NCBI RefSeq assembly: GCF_042433055.1 | Contig: NZ_JBHLWB010000001.1 | Coordinates: forward strand, 1-64,000 | Direction of reading: 5' to 3' | DNA from: Gallibacterium trehalosifermentans | GTDB taxonomy: Bacteria > Pseudomonadota > Gammaproteobacteria > Enterobacterales > Pasteurellaceae | Length of the DNA: 64,000 nucleotides | Shown: piece after piece, positions 8,875-18,314 of the stretch | Numbering within the stretch: position 1 is the stretch's first letter | Layout of the letters: each line of letters opens with the position of its first letter | Position numbers and translations under genes: made by a program | The notes under the pieces: model-generated | What the model saw: only the letters and a program-made list of their open reading frames with translations | What the model was told of the DNA's origin: nothing | The model's database searches: none

Positions 8875-11302
8875 TATTTATTTTTCCCTCTCGTTCGGCT
8901 TTTTTCGCTTTTGCCCGCGCAATCGCAGCAGCGATAGCAGCTTTGCGAGGATCTGTTTCGGTTTGTTCTGTTTCTGCCGTGGTCGTTACTAACGGCGCAG
9001 ACGTTGTTTCACTTTCTGCCTGCTGTTGCGCTTTTTTCGCTTTTGCCCGCGCAATCGCAGCGGCGATAGCAACTTTGCGTGGATCTGTTTCGGTTTGTTC
9101 TGTTTCTGTCGTGGTCGTTACTAACGGCGCAGACGTTGTTTCACTTTCTGCCTGCTGTTGCGCTTTTTTCGCTTTTGCCCGTGCAATGGCTGCAGCGATA
9201 GCAGCTTTGCGTCGATCTGTTTCGGTTTGTTCTGCTTCTACAGTGGTTGTCGCTAACGGCGTAGACGTTGTTTCACTTTCTGCCTGTTGTTGCATTTTTT
9301 TTGCTTTCGCCCGTGCAATCGCCGCGGCGATAGCAGCTTTGCGTGGATCTGTTTCGGTTTGTTCTGTTTCTGTCGTGGTCGTTACTAACGGCGCAGACGT
9401 TGTTTCACTTTCTGCCTGCTGTTGCGCTTTTTTCGCTTTTGCCCGTGCAATCGCAGCGGCGATAGCAACTTTGCGTGGATCTGTTTCTGTTGTTTCTGCT
9501 TCTACAGTGGTTGTCGCTAACGGCGTAGACGTTGTTTCACTTTCTGCCTGTTGCTGTGCTTTTTTCGCTTTTGCCCGCGCAATGGCTGCAGCAATCGCCG
9601 CTTGTTTATCAGTTGCAGCGTTATTCTCACCTTGATCAGCGGCTTGTGTTTGTTTTGCTAAACGGCGAGCTTTTCTTGCAGCCATAATATCACTATTATC
9701 TGGTAATATTTCCCCGTGCTCGCCTGTAATGGTCTTAATAGCTGGTTTGCTATTCACTGCATTTTCAGCTTGTTTTTGACGAATGCGTTCTAATGCGGCT
9801 TGAACAGGATCAACACCTTGTTGTTTCGCCATTTCTGCACGTCGAGTTTCAGCAGCTTGTTGAGTGCGGCGATCTCGTTCTTGTTTTTCCCGTTCCATTC
9901 TGGCTTGTTTTGCTTCAAAGCGTTGTTTGGCTTCTTCTGCTAGTTTAGCTTTTAAGGCTAATTCAGCAATTTTTGCTTTTTCTTGGCGGAAGTATTGGAT
10001 CAATGGAATATTACTTGGGCATACATAGGCACAAATACCACACTCAATACAATCTTTTAGATTATATTCCTCTGACTTTTGATGATCTTCACTACGTGCA
10101 AACCAGTAAAGTTGTTGCGGCATCAGTTTTAATGGGCAGTGATCTGAGCAAGCAGAACAACGGATACAATTTCGTTCTGCTGGTGGTGGTTGATACTCAA
10201 AATGATCAGGCGCGATTAAGCAGTTCGTTACTTTGGTAACGGGTGAATTTAAATTTGGCAGGATAAATCCCATCATGGGGCCTCCCATAAAAACGGGGAA
10301 ACGCTCATCATATTGATAGCCTGCTTCGTGCAAGAGATGATAAATTGGGGTGCCAATTCTTGCCCAAACATTTCTTGGTTGTGGGATTTTATCGCCAGTT
10401 AAGGTAACGACGCGTTTAATTAAAGGCTCATCATTGATAATTGCTTTTTTGATAGCATATGCGGTCGCTACATTATTCATCAATATGCCAATTTGTGAAG
10501 AGCGACCATTATTAGGGACTTCTAATCCCGTCAAAATTTGAATCAGTTGTTTCGCTGCACCAGATGGATATTTTGTTGGAATGATGCGAATTTCAATATC
10601 ATTTGCCCCTGATAATGCGTATTGCATGGCTTTTACTGCTTCAGGTTTATTATCTTCAATCGCTAAAATAACTTTTTCAGGTCGCAAGATATAACGCAAA
10701 ATACGAATTCCTTCGATAATATCATGGCTGCGATCACGCATTAATCGGTCGTCGCAGGTAATATAAGGTTCGCATTCAGCTCCATTAATAATCAATAACT
10801 TAACTTTATTTTCAGCACTAGCGATTTTAGAGGCGGTAGGAAAAACAGCTCCCCCTAAACCAGCAATACCTGCTTGGTAGATTTTTTTGATTAATTGTTC
10901 TGGCGGAACAGTTAGAAAATCATCAAGTGGTTGACGTTCACACCATTGATCTTTGCCATCTGCCTGTAAAGTAATTGTTGGCTCATTTAAACCAGAGGGG
11001 TGAGATGACGTATAATCGCCAATCGCGGTGATCGTCCCTGATGTTGGTGCGTGCACGGGTAAAGTACGGAAATCTTCGCCTTGTGTTAAAGGCTGTCCTT
11101 TTAATACATAATCGCCAACTTGCACCAATAATTGTCCAGCATTTCCAGCGTGTTGTTTTAGTGGAATGTAATAAGTATCTGGGTGTTTTAATGTGGAAAG
11201 TTTTTTGCCATTTGATTGCTGTTTCATTTCTGGAGGATAAATACCACCAGGAAAATTCCACAATCGATTCTGTTTAATTCGGGCTAATACATCATCTAAC
11301 AT
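8867..11302 (-). CDS. rnfC: Rnf complex iron-sulfur subunit C, with repeat-expanded tail
   Basis: RnfC is the soluble NADH/flavin-binding, ferredoxin-like subunit of the Rnf complex. Residues 1 to about 450 hold the conserved body: WNFPGGIYPPEMK at the N terminus, a Rossmann-like region with GLGGAVFPTASK, and two 4Fe-4S motifs, CIRCSACSDHCP and CIECGICAYVCP. After that comes a long Ala/Lys/Glu/Gln-rich tail, probably helical. It ends in six near-identical 44-residue repeats, each with AAIAAAIARAKAKK. At 811 residues it is long for the family, and the excess lies in the tail. The start at 11302 follows AGGAAA. Confidence 0.96.
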   Translation of the reverse strand: MLDDVLARIKQNRLWNFPGGIYPPEMKQQSNGKKLSTLKHPDTYYIPLKQHAGNAGQLLVQVGDYVLKGQPLTQGEDFRTLPVHAPTSGTITAIGDYTSSHPSGLNEPTITLQADGKDQWCERQPLDDFLTVPPEQLIKKIYQAGIAGLGGAVFPTASKIASAENKVKLLIINGAECEPYITCDDRLMRDRSHDIIEGIRILRYILRPEKVILAIEDNKPEAVKAMQYALSGANDIEIRIIPTKYPSGAAKQLIQILTGLEVPNNGRSSQIGILMNNVATAYAIKKAIINDEPLIKRVVTLTGDKIPQPRNVWARIGTPIYHLLHEAGYQYDERFPVFMGGPMMGFILPNLNSPVTKVTNCLIAPDHFEYQPPPAERNCIRCSACSDHCPLKLMPQQLYWFARSEDHQKSEEYNLKDCIECGICAYVCPSNIPLIQYFRQEKAKIAELALKAKLAEEAKQRFEAKQARMEREKQERDRRTQQAAETRRAEMAKQQGVDPVQAALERIRQKQAENAVNSKPAIKTITGEHGEILPDNSDIMAARKARRLAKQTQAADQGENNAATDKQAAIAAAIARAKAKKAQQQAESETTSTPLATTTVEAETTETDPRKVAIAAAIARAKAKKAQQQAESETTSAPLVTTTTETEQTETDPRKAAIAAAIARAKAKKMQQQAESETTSTPLATTTVEAEQTETDRRKAAIAAAIARAKAKKAQQQAESETTSAPLVTTTTETEQTETDPRKVAIAAAIARAKAKKAQQQAESETTSAPLVTTTAETEQTETDPRKAAIAAAIARAKAKKAEREGKINNV
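8886..9617. repeat. Tandem 132-bp repeats inside rnfC
   Basis: Six copies (the terminal ones partial) have an exact 132-bp period, shown by the recurring TTTTGCCCG element at intervals of 132. The unit encodes 44 residues, so copy-number change keeps the frame. Copies differ by a few scattered substitutions such as APLV/TPLA and KAQQQ/KMQQQ. Confidence 0.95.
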
Positions 11303-11312
11303 TTCGACTTTC

Positions 11313-11921
11313 CTAATTTTTCATCTCTTTTGCAGCAGGGCTATTTGGCACTTCGACGATTGGAATAATTAAATTTTGATCATATTTCCAATTCCAAGAA
11401 TCAACGGTTGGTTTAACTTTTTCCATCGTAATGCAATCTGTTGGGCAAGGCGCAACGCAGAGTTCGCAGCCTGTACAGAGATCAGGAATAACAGTATGGA
11501 GTGCTTTATTTGCGCCAATAATGGCGTCTACTGGGCAGGCTTGAATACATTTTGTGCAACCGATACACATATCTTCATGGATAAAAGCGACTTTTACCTC
11601 AGGCTCTTCTGCAAATACACCTTGCGGTGCTTCTACCCCTAGTAAGTCGGCTAATTTTTCGATTAATGGCTGCCCACCAGGCACACACTTAGTAATCACA
11701 TCGCCATTGGAGATCGCTTCTGCATAAGGACGACAGCCAGGGTAACCACATTGCCCACACTGACTTTGTGGGAGTAAAGCATCGATTTTATCAACGATCG
11801 GATCAGATTCGACTTTTAGTTTAATTGATGAAAATCCTAAAATAGCACCGAAAATTAGTGCTAATAAAGCAATGCTAAATAAGATTAAAGTATAGGGTGA
11901 TAGCGATAATAACCAAGACAT
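11313..11921 (-). CDS. rnfB: Rnf complex ferredoxin-like subunit B
   Basis: RnfB carries several iron-sulfur clusters and passes electrons into the membrane part of the Rnf complex. It has a single N-terminal membrane helix (TLILFSIALLALIFGAILGF). A 4Fe-4S domain follows with CGQCGYPGCRPYAEA, then a double ferredoxin module with CIGCTKCIQACP and CTGCELCVAPCP. The length of 202 is normal. Its start overlaps the end of rnfA by one base, and rnfC follows after 10 bp. Confidence 0.97.
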   Translation of the reverse strand: MSWLLSLSPYTLILFSIALLALIFGAILGFSSIKLKVESDPIVDKIDALLPQSQCGQCGYPGCRPYAEAISNGDVITKCVPGGQPLIEKLADLLGVEAPQGVFAEEPEVKVAFIHEDMCIGCTKCIQACPVDAIIGANKALHTVIPDLCTGCELCVAPCPTDCITMEKVKPTVDSWNWKYDQNLIIPIVEVPNSPAAKEMKN

Positions 11922-12502
11922 TAGACTCTCACTAATCCACTGAATCCCATAAAGGCAACAGACATTAAACCCGCTGTAATTAAGGCAATAGCCGCACCTC
12001 TAAACGGGAAAGGTACATCGGCAGCTTCAATTCTTTCACGCATGGCTGCAAAGAGGACTAATACTAATGAAAAACCAAGTGCTGCGCCAAAACCATAAAT
12101 CACAGATTGAATAAAATTATGTGCTAAATTGACATTGAGTAATGCCACACCGAGCACGGCACAATTTGTTGTAATTAGTGGTAAAAAAATACCTAATAGG
12201 CGATAAAGTGTTGGACTCGTTTTATTGATAACCATTTCAGTGAATTGTACCACCACGGCAATTACTAAAATAAATACAAGAGTACGCAAATAGATAGCGT
12301 TGAGTGGTAATAAAATATAATGATCAACAAGGTAAGCAACGAGTGATGCAACTGTTAAGACAAATGTTGTTGCTAACCCCATTCCCACTGCAGTATCTAC
12401 TTTTTTAGAAACCCCCATAAATGGACATAGCCCGAGGAATTTCACTAGTACAAAGTTATTGATTAATGCTGTACTAATAATTAACAGAATATAACTAATC
12501 AT
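11921..12502 (-). CDS. rnfA: Rnf complex membrane subunit A
   Basis: RnfA is the first membrane subunit of the Rnf complex and a paralogue of RnfE. The start at 12502 (MISYILLIISTALINNFVL) gives exactly 193 residues, the usual length, and is preceded by AGGTGATAGGA. Six hydrophobic helices are visible, with FLGLCPFMGVS carrying the membrane Cys. It opens the operon rnfABCDGE-nth and lies 73 bp after sanA on the same strand. Confidence 0.96.
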   Translation of the reverse strand: MISYILLIISTALINNFVLVKFLGLCPFMGVSKKVDTAVGMGLATTFVLTVASLVAYLVDHYILLPLNAIYLRTLVFILVIAVVVQFTEMVINKTSPTLYRLLGIFLPLITTNCAVLGVALLNVNLAHNFIQSVIYGFGAALGFSLVLVLFAAMRERIEAADVPFPFRGAAIALITAGLMSVAFMGFSGLVRV

Positions 12503-12575
12503 TGTCCTATCACCTAAAAATAAGGGGGCTATTATCGTTTTTTCTGGCGCGGATAACAATAGCTAAATCTAGTAT

Positions 12576-13301
12576 TTATTCATTATAAGGTGGCAAAATG
12601 GGAGGGGGTAATGGTTCTGGTTTACCCAGAAAATATGGTTGTTTGCCTAAAATAATATCCAATACTGCTTGTACTCTGGCAAAAAACTCACGAATTCTCA
12701 CCATTGGATACCCTTCAGGATAGTCTGCTTCAAAACAGATGGCATCTAGATTGTAGTGTTTCGCAATAAATAGCGCTCGTTCACAGTGAAAACGTTGTGT
12801 AATAATGGTTAAAGATTGGACATTAAAGACTTTATCGGCACGAATAATTGAATCTAAAGTACGAAATCCAGCGTAATCAAAGTACATTGATTGAGAAGGA
12901 ACACCCATTTTGAGTAAATCTTTAAACATTCTTTGTGGTTCATTATATTGCATAGTACGGTTATCACCACTAAGTAATAAATAATCGACTTTATGGTGTT
13001 TAACTAACTGTTCTGCGGCAGATAGCCGATTGTAATAGAACAGATTTAGTGTGTTATTTTTGAAATATTTTGCGGTACCTAACACTAATCCATAAGGGCG
13101 ATAAGGTAATTTGTTAAGATCTTGATAGATACGATCACGCACCCAGAAACTGATGCCTGTATCAATAGAAACCAAAATGACAGCGCTGAGAGAACAGAGA
13201 GAAAGAAAGATTTTTACTAGCGTTTTGAAATGTACGGTTAACCATTGCTTACTAAGGATAAGCAACTTTTGGAAAAAGGATTTTACTGTACATTGAGGCA
13301 T
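12576..13301 (-). CDS. sanA: SanA/YdcF-family inner-membrane protein
   Basis: This 241-residue protein has one membrane helix near residues 27-48 (LVKIFLSLCSLSAVILVSID) and a DUF218-type domain. The domain shows LVLGTA, LLLSGDN, FDYAGFRTLDSIIRADKVF and ITQRFHCERALFIAK. These are the signatures of SanA, which in E. coli affects the envelope barrier to vancomycin at high temperature; the biochemical activity is unsettled. AAGGA lies at good spacing before 13301. The C terminus is proline-rich. Confidence 0.88.
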   Translation of the reverse strand: MPQCTVKSFFQKLLILSKQWLTVHFKTLVKIFLSLCSLSAVILVSIDTGISFWVRDRIYQDLNKLPYRPYGLVLGTAKYFKNNTLNLFYYNRLSAAEQLVKHHKVDYLLLSGDNRTMQYNEPQRMFKDLLKMGVPSQSMYFDYAGFRTLDSIIRADKVFNVQSLTIITQRFHCERALFIAKHYNLDAICFEADYPEGYPMVRIREFFARVQAVLDIILGKQPYFLGKPEPLPPPILPPYNE

Positions 13302-13492
13302 TTTGTTTTCCTTGTATAAACAGCCGTACTCCGTAATGGTAGCATAATTTTTAAGATAAGCAGAAGTATAGCTAGTTATTCTTTACTACTTGATAGCCCG
13401 CTTTACAGACATTCTAAACTTGAGAAAAAGACAATATTATGGAAAAATCAACGCTATATTTATCCATAAAATAATATTTAAGGTTGTCGATA

Positions 13493-14089
13493 GTGATCGA
13501 TTTCGACGGTTATCGTCCTAATGTTGGTATTGTTATTTGTAACCAAAAGGGACAAGTTTTTTGGGCTAAACGCTACAATCAAAATTCATGGCAATTTCCT
13601 CAAGGAGGCATTAATCCTCGTGAAACGCCAGAACAAGCGATGTATCGTGAGTTATATGAAGAAGTTGGTTTGACGCAAAATGATGTAAAAATTATTTATA
13701 GTTCAAAACACTGGTTACGTTATAAATTACCTAAGCGTCTTATTCGTTTCGATTCTCGACCTGTTTGTATTGGACAGAAACAGCGTTGGTTTCTGTTACA
13801 GCTCACCTGTCCAGAAAGTAAAATCAATGTTAATTCAAATGTTTCACCTGAATTTGATGGTTGGCGCTGGGTCAGCTTTTGGTATCCCGTACGACAAGTA
13901 GTTTCCTTTAAACGTGATGTATATCGTAAAGTCATGAAAGAATTTGCTGCGGTTGTATTTAATGAGAAAGAAAGCAGCCATCAAGCTAACGTAATGCATG
14001 AAAATAGACGCTCCAATCCCGAGAAAAGATTCACCTCAGGTAAATACCAAAAACGTTCAATACATAAAACAAGAGGTGAAAAATGTTAA
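13493..14089 (+). CDS. rppH: RNA pyrophosphohydrolase RppH
   Basis: RppH removes pyrophosphate from the 5' end of mRNAs and so triggers decay by RNase E. The Nudix box GGINPRETPEQAMYRELYEE is intact, and the N terminus IDFDGYRPNVGIVICN matches the family. The start is a GTG at 13493 preceded by AAGG; an in-frame TTG nine bases upstream would add three residues not seen in homologues. The 198 residues match Pasteurellaceae RppH. The end overlaps the next gene by seven bases. Confidence 0.95.
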   Translation: MIDFDGYRPNVGIVICNQKGQVFWAKRYNQNSWQFPQGGINPRETPEQAMYRELYEEVGLTQNDVKIIYSSKHWLRYKLPKRLIRFDSRPVCIGQKQRWFLLQLTCPESKINVNSNVSPEFDGWRWVSFWYPVRQVVSFKRDVYRKVMKEFAAVVFNEKESSHQANVMHENRRSNPEKRFTSGKYQKRSIHKTRGEKC

Positions 14090-14874
14090 CATTTTTTTTA
14101 ATTTGTTTAGTGGTAGGTGCCGTAGTTGGTTTTCTTGCTGGTTTATTTGGCATTGGTGGGGGGCTAATTATTGTTCCCGTGTTAGTTTATTTGCTACCCA
14201 TGGTTGGGATACCCAATGAATTGGTCATGTCTTCGGCACTAGGAACATCATTTGCTACCATTGTGATTACAGGATTTTCTTCTGCACAACGCCACCATAA
14301 ATTAGGGAATATCGAATGGAATGCAATTAAAATTCTTGCACCGATGATTATGATTTCCGTATTTATTTCTGGTCTATTTATCGGCAAATTAGATAAGGCG
14401 ATCACGAGTAAGATTTTTGCTTGTTTAGTGGTGTATTTAGCTATCAAAATGGTATTGTCAATCCGCCCCAAAGAGGTAACAAAAACGCTAACCAAAACAG
14501 CGTCAGTGATTGGTGGAATTCTTATTGGAATGGTGTCGAGTGCTGCTGGAATTGGGGGCGGAGGGTTTATTGTACCGTTTCTTAATTCACGTGGTATTGA
14601 TATGAAGAAAGCGATAGGTTCTTCTGCATTTTGTGGAATGTTATTAGGACTATCAGGTATGTTCAGTTTTATTGTTGGTGGCTGGAATACGCCTAATATG
14701 CCCGATTATTCATTAGGATATGTTTATTTACCTGCTGTGATTGGCATTACGTTGACGTCATTTTTTACCTCAAAATTAGGGGCAAATACGACCAGTAAAC
14801 TGCCGATACCGACATTAAAACGTTATTTTGCATTACTACTTATCTGTATTGCCATTGATATGTTTATTAAATAA
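14083..14874 (+). CDS. TauE/SafE-family membrane permease
   Basis: This 263-residue protein has about eight hydrophobic helices and the family's internal duplication. GLFGIGGGLIIVPVLVYLLP near the N terminus is echoed by SSAAGIGGGGFIVPFL in the second half. TauE/SafE proteins are thought to export sulfite, sulfoacetate or related organic anions, but the substrate here is unknown. It lies between rppH and lgt with tight spacing, an order also known from H. influenzae. Confidence 0.88.
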   Translation: MLTFFLICLVVGAVVGFLAGLFGIGGGLIIVPVLVYLLPMVGIPNELVMSSALGTSFATIVITGFSSAQRHHKLGNIEWNAIKILAPMIMISVFISGLFIGKLDKAITSKIFACLVVYLAIKMVLSIRPKEVTKTLTKTASVIGGILIGMVSSAAGIGGGGFIVPFLNSRGIDMKKAIGSSAFCGMLLGLSGMFSFIVGGWNTPNMPDYSLGYVYLPAVIGITLTSFFTSKLGANTTSKLPIPTLKRYFALLLICIAIDMFIK

Positions 14875-14882
14875 GGAATGGT

Positions 14883-15686
14883 ATGACAACTGAATTTTTA
14901 ACTTATCCTCAATTTGATCCAGTGATATTTTCTCTTGGACCCATTGCATTACGCTGGTATGGCTTGATGTATCTAATTGGCTTTCTGTTTGCGCGTTGGT
15001 TAGGGCTTCGTCGTGTTAAACAAGCCAATAGTGGCTGGACAGTCGAGCAGTTTGATAACTTACTTTTTAACGGTTTTTTAGGCGTATTTTTAGGAGGGCG
15101 AATTGGGTATGTCTTGTTTTATCAGTTCGATCTCTTTTTAAGCGATCCTGCCTATTTATTCCGCGTTTGGGAAGGCGGAATGTCTTTTCATGGTGGCTTG
15201 CTTGGGGTCATTATTGCTATGTGGTTCACTGCACGTAGCCAGCAACGCCAATTCTTTGCGGTAGCTGATTTTGTTGCGCCGTTGATTCCATTTGGTTTAG
15301 GAATGGGGCGGATTGGAAACTTTATCAATGATGAGTTATGGGGACGTGTAACTGAGGTACCTTGGGCGGTATTATTTCCTTCAGGAGGCTATTTACCACG
15401 CCACCCATCTCAACTTTATGAAGCCTGTTTAGAGGGTGTGGGGCTATTTATTATTTTAAATCTCTTTATTCGCCAAACTCGTCCAATGGGGGCTGCTTCT
15501 GGTTTATTCTTATTCTGTTACGGATTATTCCGCTTTATAGTTGAGTTTTTCCGTGAACCTGATCCACAACTCGGACTCTATTTTGGGCATGAAATTTCAA
15601 TGGGACAAATTTTATCAACACCAATGATTTTGCTTGGGCTTGGTTTGATTTGGTTTGCCTATCAACGACAAGGAAAACAACGATGA
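14883..15686 (+). CDS. lgt: Prolipoprotein diacylglyceryl transferase
   Basis: Lgt attaches diacylglycerol from phosphatidylglycerol to the lipobox Cys of prolipoproteins at the inner membrane, the first step of lipoprotein maturation. The 267 residues show seven membrane segments and the family signature GRIGNFINDELWGR. Also visible are the conserved HGGLLG with the essential His, RHPSQLYEA and the C-terminal EFFREPD. Its TGA overlaps the ATG of thyA, so the two are translationally coupled. Confidence 0.97.
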   Translation: MTTEFLTYPQFDPVIFSLGPIALRWYGLMYLIGFLFARWLGLRRVKQANSGWTVEQFDNLLFNGFLGVFLGGRIGYVLFYQFDLFLSDPAYLFRVWEGGMSFHGGLLGVIIAMWFTARSQQRQFFAVADFVAPLIPFGLGMGRIGNFINDELWGRVTEVPWAVLFPSGGYLPRHPSQLYEACLEGVGLFIILNLFIRQTRPMGAASGLFLFCYGLFRFIVEFFREPDPQLGLYFGHEISMGQILSTPMILLGLGLIWFAYQRQGKQR

Positions 15687-16534
15687 AAGCATATCTTGAT
15701 TTATGCCAACGTATTATTGACGATGGTGTTTGGGTGGAAAATAAGCGTACAGGAAAACGTTGTTTGACCTTGATTAATGCGGATTTAACGTATGACGTGG
15801 CAAATAACCAATTTCCATTAATCACAACGCGTAAGAGCTTTTGGAAAGCGGCGATTGCTGAATTATTAGGTTATCTGCGAGGTTATAGTAGTGCGGCAGA
15901 TTTTCGCCGTTTAGGGACTAAAACATGGGACGCGAATGCCAATGAAAATGCTGCTTGGTTAGCGAATCCAAACCGTCAAGGCGAAGATGATATGGGGCGT
16001 GTATACGGTGTGCAGGGTAGGCAATGGCGTAAGCCCAATGGTGAAACAATCGATCAATTAAAGAAGATTATCCACAATTTAAGCCAAAAAATTGATGATC
16101 GTGGCGAGATCCTCACTTTCTATAATCCAGGTGAAATTGAGTTAGGTTGTCTGCGACCTTGTATGCACACCCATACTTTTTCTTTAGTGGGCGATACCCT
16201 CTATCTCACTAGCTATCAACGTTCTTGTGATGTACCGTTAGGTTTAACGTTTAATCAGATTCAAGTTTTTACCTTATTGGCGCTCGTTGCGCAAATTACG
16301 GGGAATAAACCAGGGTTAGCATTCCATAAAATTATTAATGCGCATATTTATGAAGACCAATTAGAGTTAATGCAAAATGTGCAATTAAAACGTGAACCTT
16401 TGCCATTACCGCAATTAGAAATCAATCCAGATATTAAAACATTAGAAGATTTAGAAACTTGGGTAACATTAGACGATTTTAAAGTGCATAATTATCAATG
16501 CCACCCAGCGATTAAATATCCGTTTTCAGTATAA
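15683..16534 (+). CDS. thyA: Thymidylate synthase
   Basis: ThyA methylates dUMP to dTMP using methylene-tetrahydrofolate. From the ATG at 15683 (MKAYLDLCQR, after AAGGAAAAC) it has 283 residues. The catalytic Cys is in LRPCMHTH, the substrate-binding motif is YQRSCDVPLGLTFNQIQ, and the usual HIYEDQLE is present. The active-site surroundings are those of the Haemophilus-type enzyme rather than the E. coli PCHAFYQF form. lgt-thyA linkage is common in gammaproteobacteria. Confidence 0.96.
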   Translation: MKAYLDLCQRIIDDGVWVENKRTGKRCLTLINADLTYDVANNQFPLITTRKSFWKAAIAELLGYLRGYSSAADFRRLGTKTWDANANENAAWLANPNRQGEDDMGRVYGVQGRQWRKPNGETIDQLKKIIHNLSQKIDDRGEILTFYNPGEIELGCLRPCMHTHTFSLVGDTLYLTSYQRSCDVPLGLTFNQIQVFTLLALVAQITGNKPGLAFHKIINAHIYEDQLELMQNVQLKREPLPLPQLEINPDIKTLEDLETWVTLDDFKVHNYQCHPAIKYPFSV

Positions 16535-16546
16535 TATTGTTAAGCA

Positions 16547-16571
16547 AAATCCCCGTAAGTGGGGATTTTTT
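16547..16571 (+). terminator. Rho-independent terminator after thyA
   Basis: AAATCCCC-GTAAGT-GGGGATTTTTT is a GC-rich stem with a T tract, 12 bp after the thyA stop. Confidence 0.9.
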
Positions 16572-16605
16572 ATTTGTATGATAGCGTAAAAAGAAAATAG
16601 ATAAC

Positions 16606-16621
16606 TGTGAGTTTTATCACA
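16606..16621. promoter_or_regulatory. CRP-binding site upstream of abgT
   Basis: TGTGA-GTTTTA-TCACA matches both half-sites of the CRP consensus exactly. It is centred about 100 bp before the abgT start and just after the thyA terminator, so it most likely controls the transporter gene. Confidence 0.8.
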
Positions 16622-16715
16622 AAAGTTTAACCATGCAATTATTTTTAATTAACAATAGTCGTGATTTGGTGCAGAATGAATCATCTATGATTAAACAATG
16701 AGCAGAGGAAAAAGT

Positions 16716-18284
16716 ATGAAACAAAGAAGCGAAGCTTCACAAGGTAGCAAATTTTTACGTACAGTTGAGTGGCTAGGCAATGCACTGCCACACCCAGTTA
16801 CACTGTTTGTAATATTTATTCTATTTTTATTAGTGGCTTCTGCCATTGGGGAATATTTGTCGATTTCTGTTATTGACCCTCGTCCTGAGGGGGCGAAAGG
16901 TCGAAGTCCAGACGGCATTATTTATATTGTAAGCTTATTAAATCAAGAAGGCTTAATTAAAATTTTGACGAATTTAGTTAAAAATTTTACAAGTTTTGCA
17001 CCACTAGGTACGGTATTAGTCGCTATGTTAGGGATCGGTATTGCTGAAAAATCAGGATTAATTTCTGCGGCAATGCGTTTATTAGTATTAAAAGCGCCGA
17101 AGAAGTTAACCACGCTAGCGATTGTTTTTGCGGGAATTATGTCTAATATGGCTGCGGAGTTAGGGTATTTAGTGCTAATTCCTTTAGCGGCAATTATTTT
17201 TCATTCATTGGGCAGACACCCATTAGCAGGGCTAGCCGCCGCATTTGCAGGTGTGTCAGGAGGTTATTCTGCGAATTTACTGTTAGGGACAATCGATCCT
17301 TTATTAGCTGGTATTACGCAGCAAGCTGCACAAATTATAGATCCTTCTTATACGGTTGGCGCGGAAGCAAATTGGTACTTTATGGCAGTGAGTACTGTTG
17401 TGATTTCTATTGTAGGTTACCTCATTACGGAGAAAATTGTTGAACCACAATTAGGACAATATCAAGGTGCGCTAACAGATAATGAAACCGAGAGTAAACA
17501 AACATCAGAATTGACGCCTCTAGAGAAGAAAGGGCTAAAAATAGCGGGAATTGCATTTTTAATTTGTGGTGCATTATTAGCATTAAGTGTTATTCCTGAA
17601 AATGGTATTTTACGTGATCCAAAAACGGGTTTAATTGCGGGATCGCCATTCCTTAAATCTATCGTTGTTTTTATTTTTGCTATTTTTTCTATTGTAGGGA
17701 TTGCATATGGCGTTGTTGTAAAAACAATCCGTAATGATAAAGATGTTATTAATGCAATGGCAGAAATAATGAGTACATTAGGGTTGTATTTAGTTATTAT
17801 TTTCTTTGCTTCTCAATTTATTGCTTTCTTTAGCTGGACAAATATTGGACAAATTATTGCTGTAAAAGGCGCTACATTCTTAAATGATTTAGGGTTGCAT
17901 GGTGGCGTATTATTTATTGGTTTTATCTTAATTTGTGCTTTTATTAATTTAATGATTGGGTCAGCTTCTGCACAATGGGCGGTAACAGCACCAATTTTTG
18001 TACCAATGTTAATGTTAGCAGGTTATGCACCAGAAGTAATACAAGGTGCTTATCGTATTGGGGACTCAGTAACCAATATTATTACGCCAATGATGAGTTA
18101 TTTTGGTTTAATTATGGCAACGGTCATTAAATATAAAAAAGATGCAGGCGTGGGAACGATGGTCTCTATGATGTTACCTTATTCTGTGGCATTCCTTGTT
18201 TCTTGGTCATTATTATTCTTTGTCTGGGTATTTGTTTTAGGTTTACCTCTTGGACCTGGATCGGCAACGTTTTATACACCTTAA
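16716..18284 (+). CDS. abgT: AbgT-family transporter
   Basis: This 522-residue integral membrane protein belongs to the AbgT family, whose E. coli founder imports p-aminobenzoyl-glutamate and some members of which export sulfonamides. It has about ten hydrophobic helices plus re-entrant loops. Family signatures include VEWLGNALPHPVTLFVIF, GIAEKSGL, SNMAAELGYLVLIPLAA and GSASAQWAVTAPIFVPML. AGAGGA six bases before ATG 16716 decides the start over an ATG 18 bases upstream. No abgA/abgB hydrolase genes are adjacent, so the physiological substrate is uncertain. Confidence 0.9.
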   Translation: MKQRSEASQGSKFLRTVEWLGNALPHPVTLFVIFILFLLVASAIGEYLSISVIDPRPEGAKGRSPDGIIYIVSLLNQEGLIKILTNLVKNFTSFAPLGTVLVAMLGIGIAEKSGLISAAMRLLVLKAPKKLTTLAIVFAGIMSNMAAELGYLVLIPLAAIIFHSLGRHPLAGLAAAFAGVSGGYSANLLLGTIDPLLAGITQQAAQIIDPSYTVGAEANWYFMAVSTVVISIVGYLITEKIVEPQLGQYQGALTDNETESKQTSELTPLEKKGLKIAGIAFLICGALLALSVIPENGILRDPKTGLIAGSPFLKSIVVFIFAIFSIVGIAYGVVVKTIRNDKDVINAMAEIMSTLGLYLVIIFFASQFIAFFSWTNIGQIIAVKGATFLNDLGLHGGVLFIGFILICAFINLMIGSASAQWAVTAPIFVPMLMLAGYAPEVIQGAYRIGDSVTNIITPMMSYFGLIMATVIKYKKDAGVGTMVSMMLPYSVAFLVSWSLLFFVWVFVLGLPLGPGSATFYTP

Positions 18285-18314
18285 AATAGGATAAGAAAGG
18301 ATAAAAACGTAATA

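Noticed and set aside
8886..9617. CRISPR or transposon-derived repeat array
   Set aside because: The repeats are contiguous 132-bp coding units in frame within rnfC, with no spacers or inverted ends.
8943..9635. A 230-codon open frame on the plus strand opposite the end of rnfC, with repeated Ser/Val/Cys/Ala blocks
   Set aside because: It is the antisense image of the rnfC repeats. The repeats lack stops in this frame by chance, there is no ribosome-binding site, and rnfC is conserved on the other strand.
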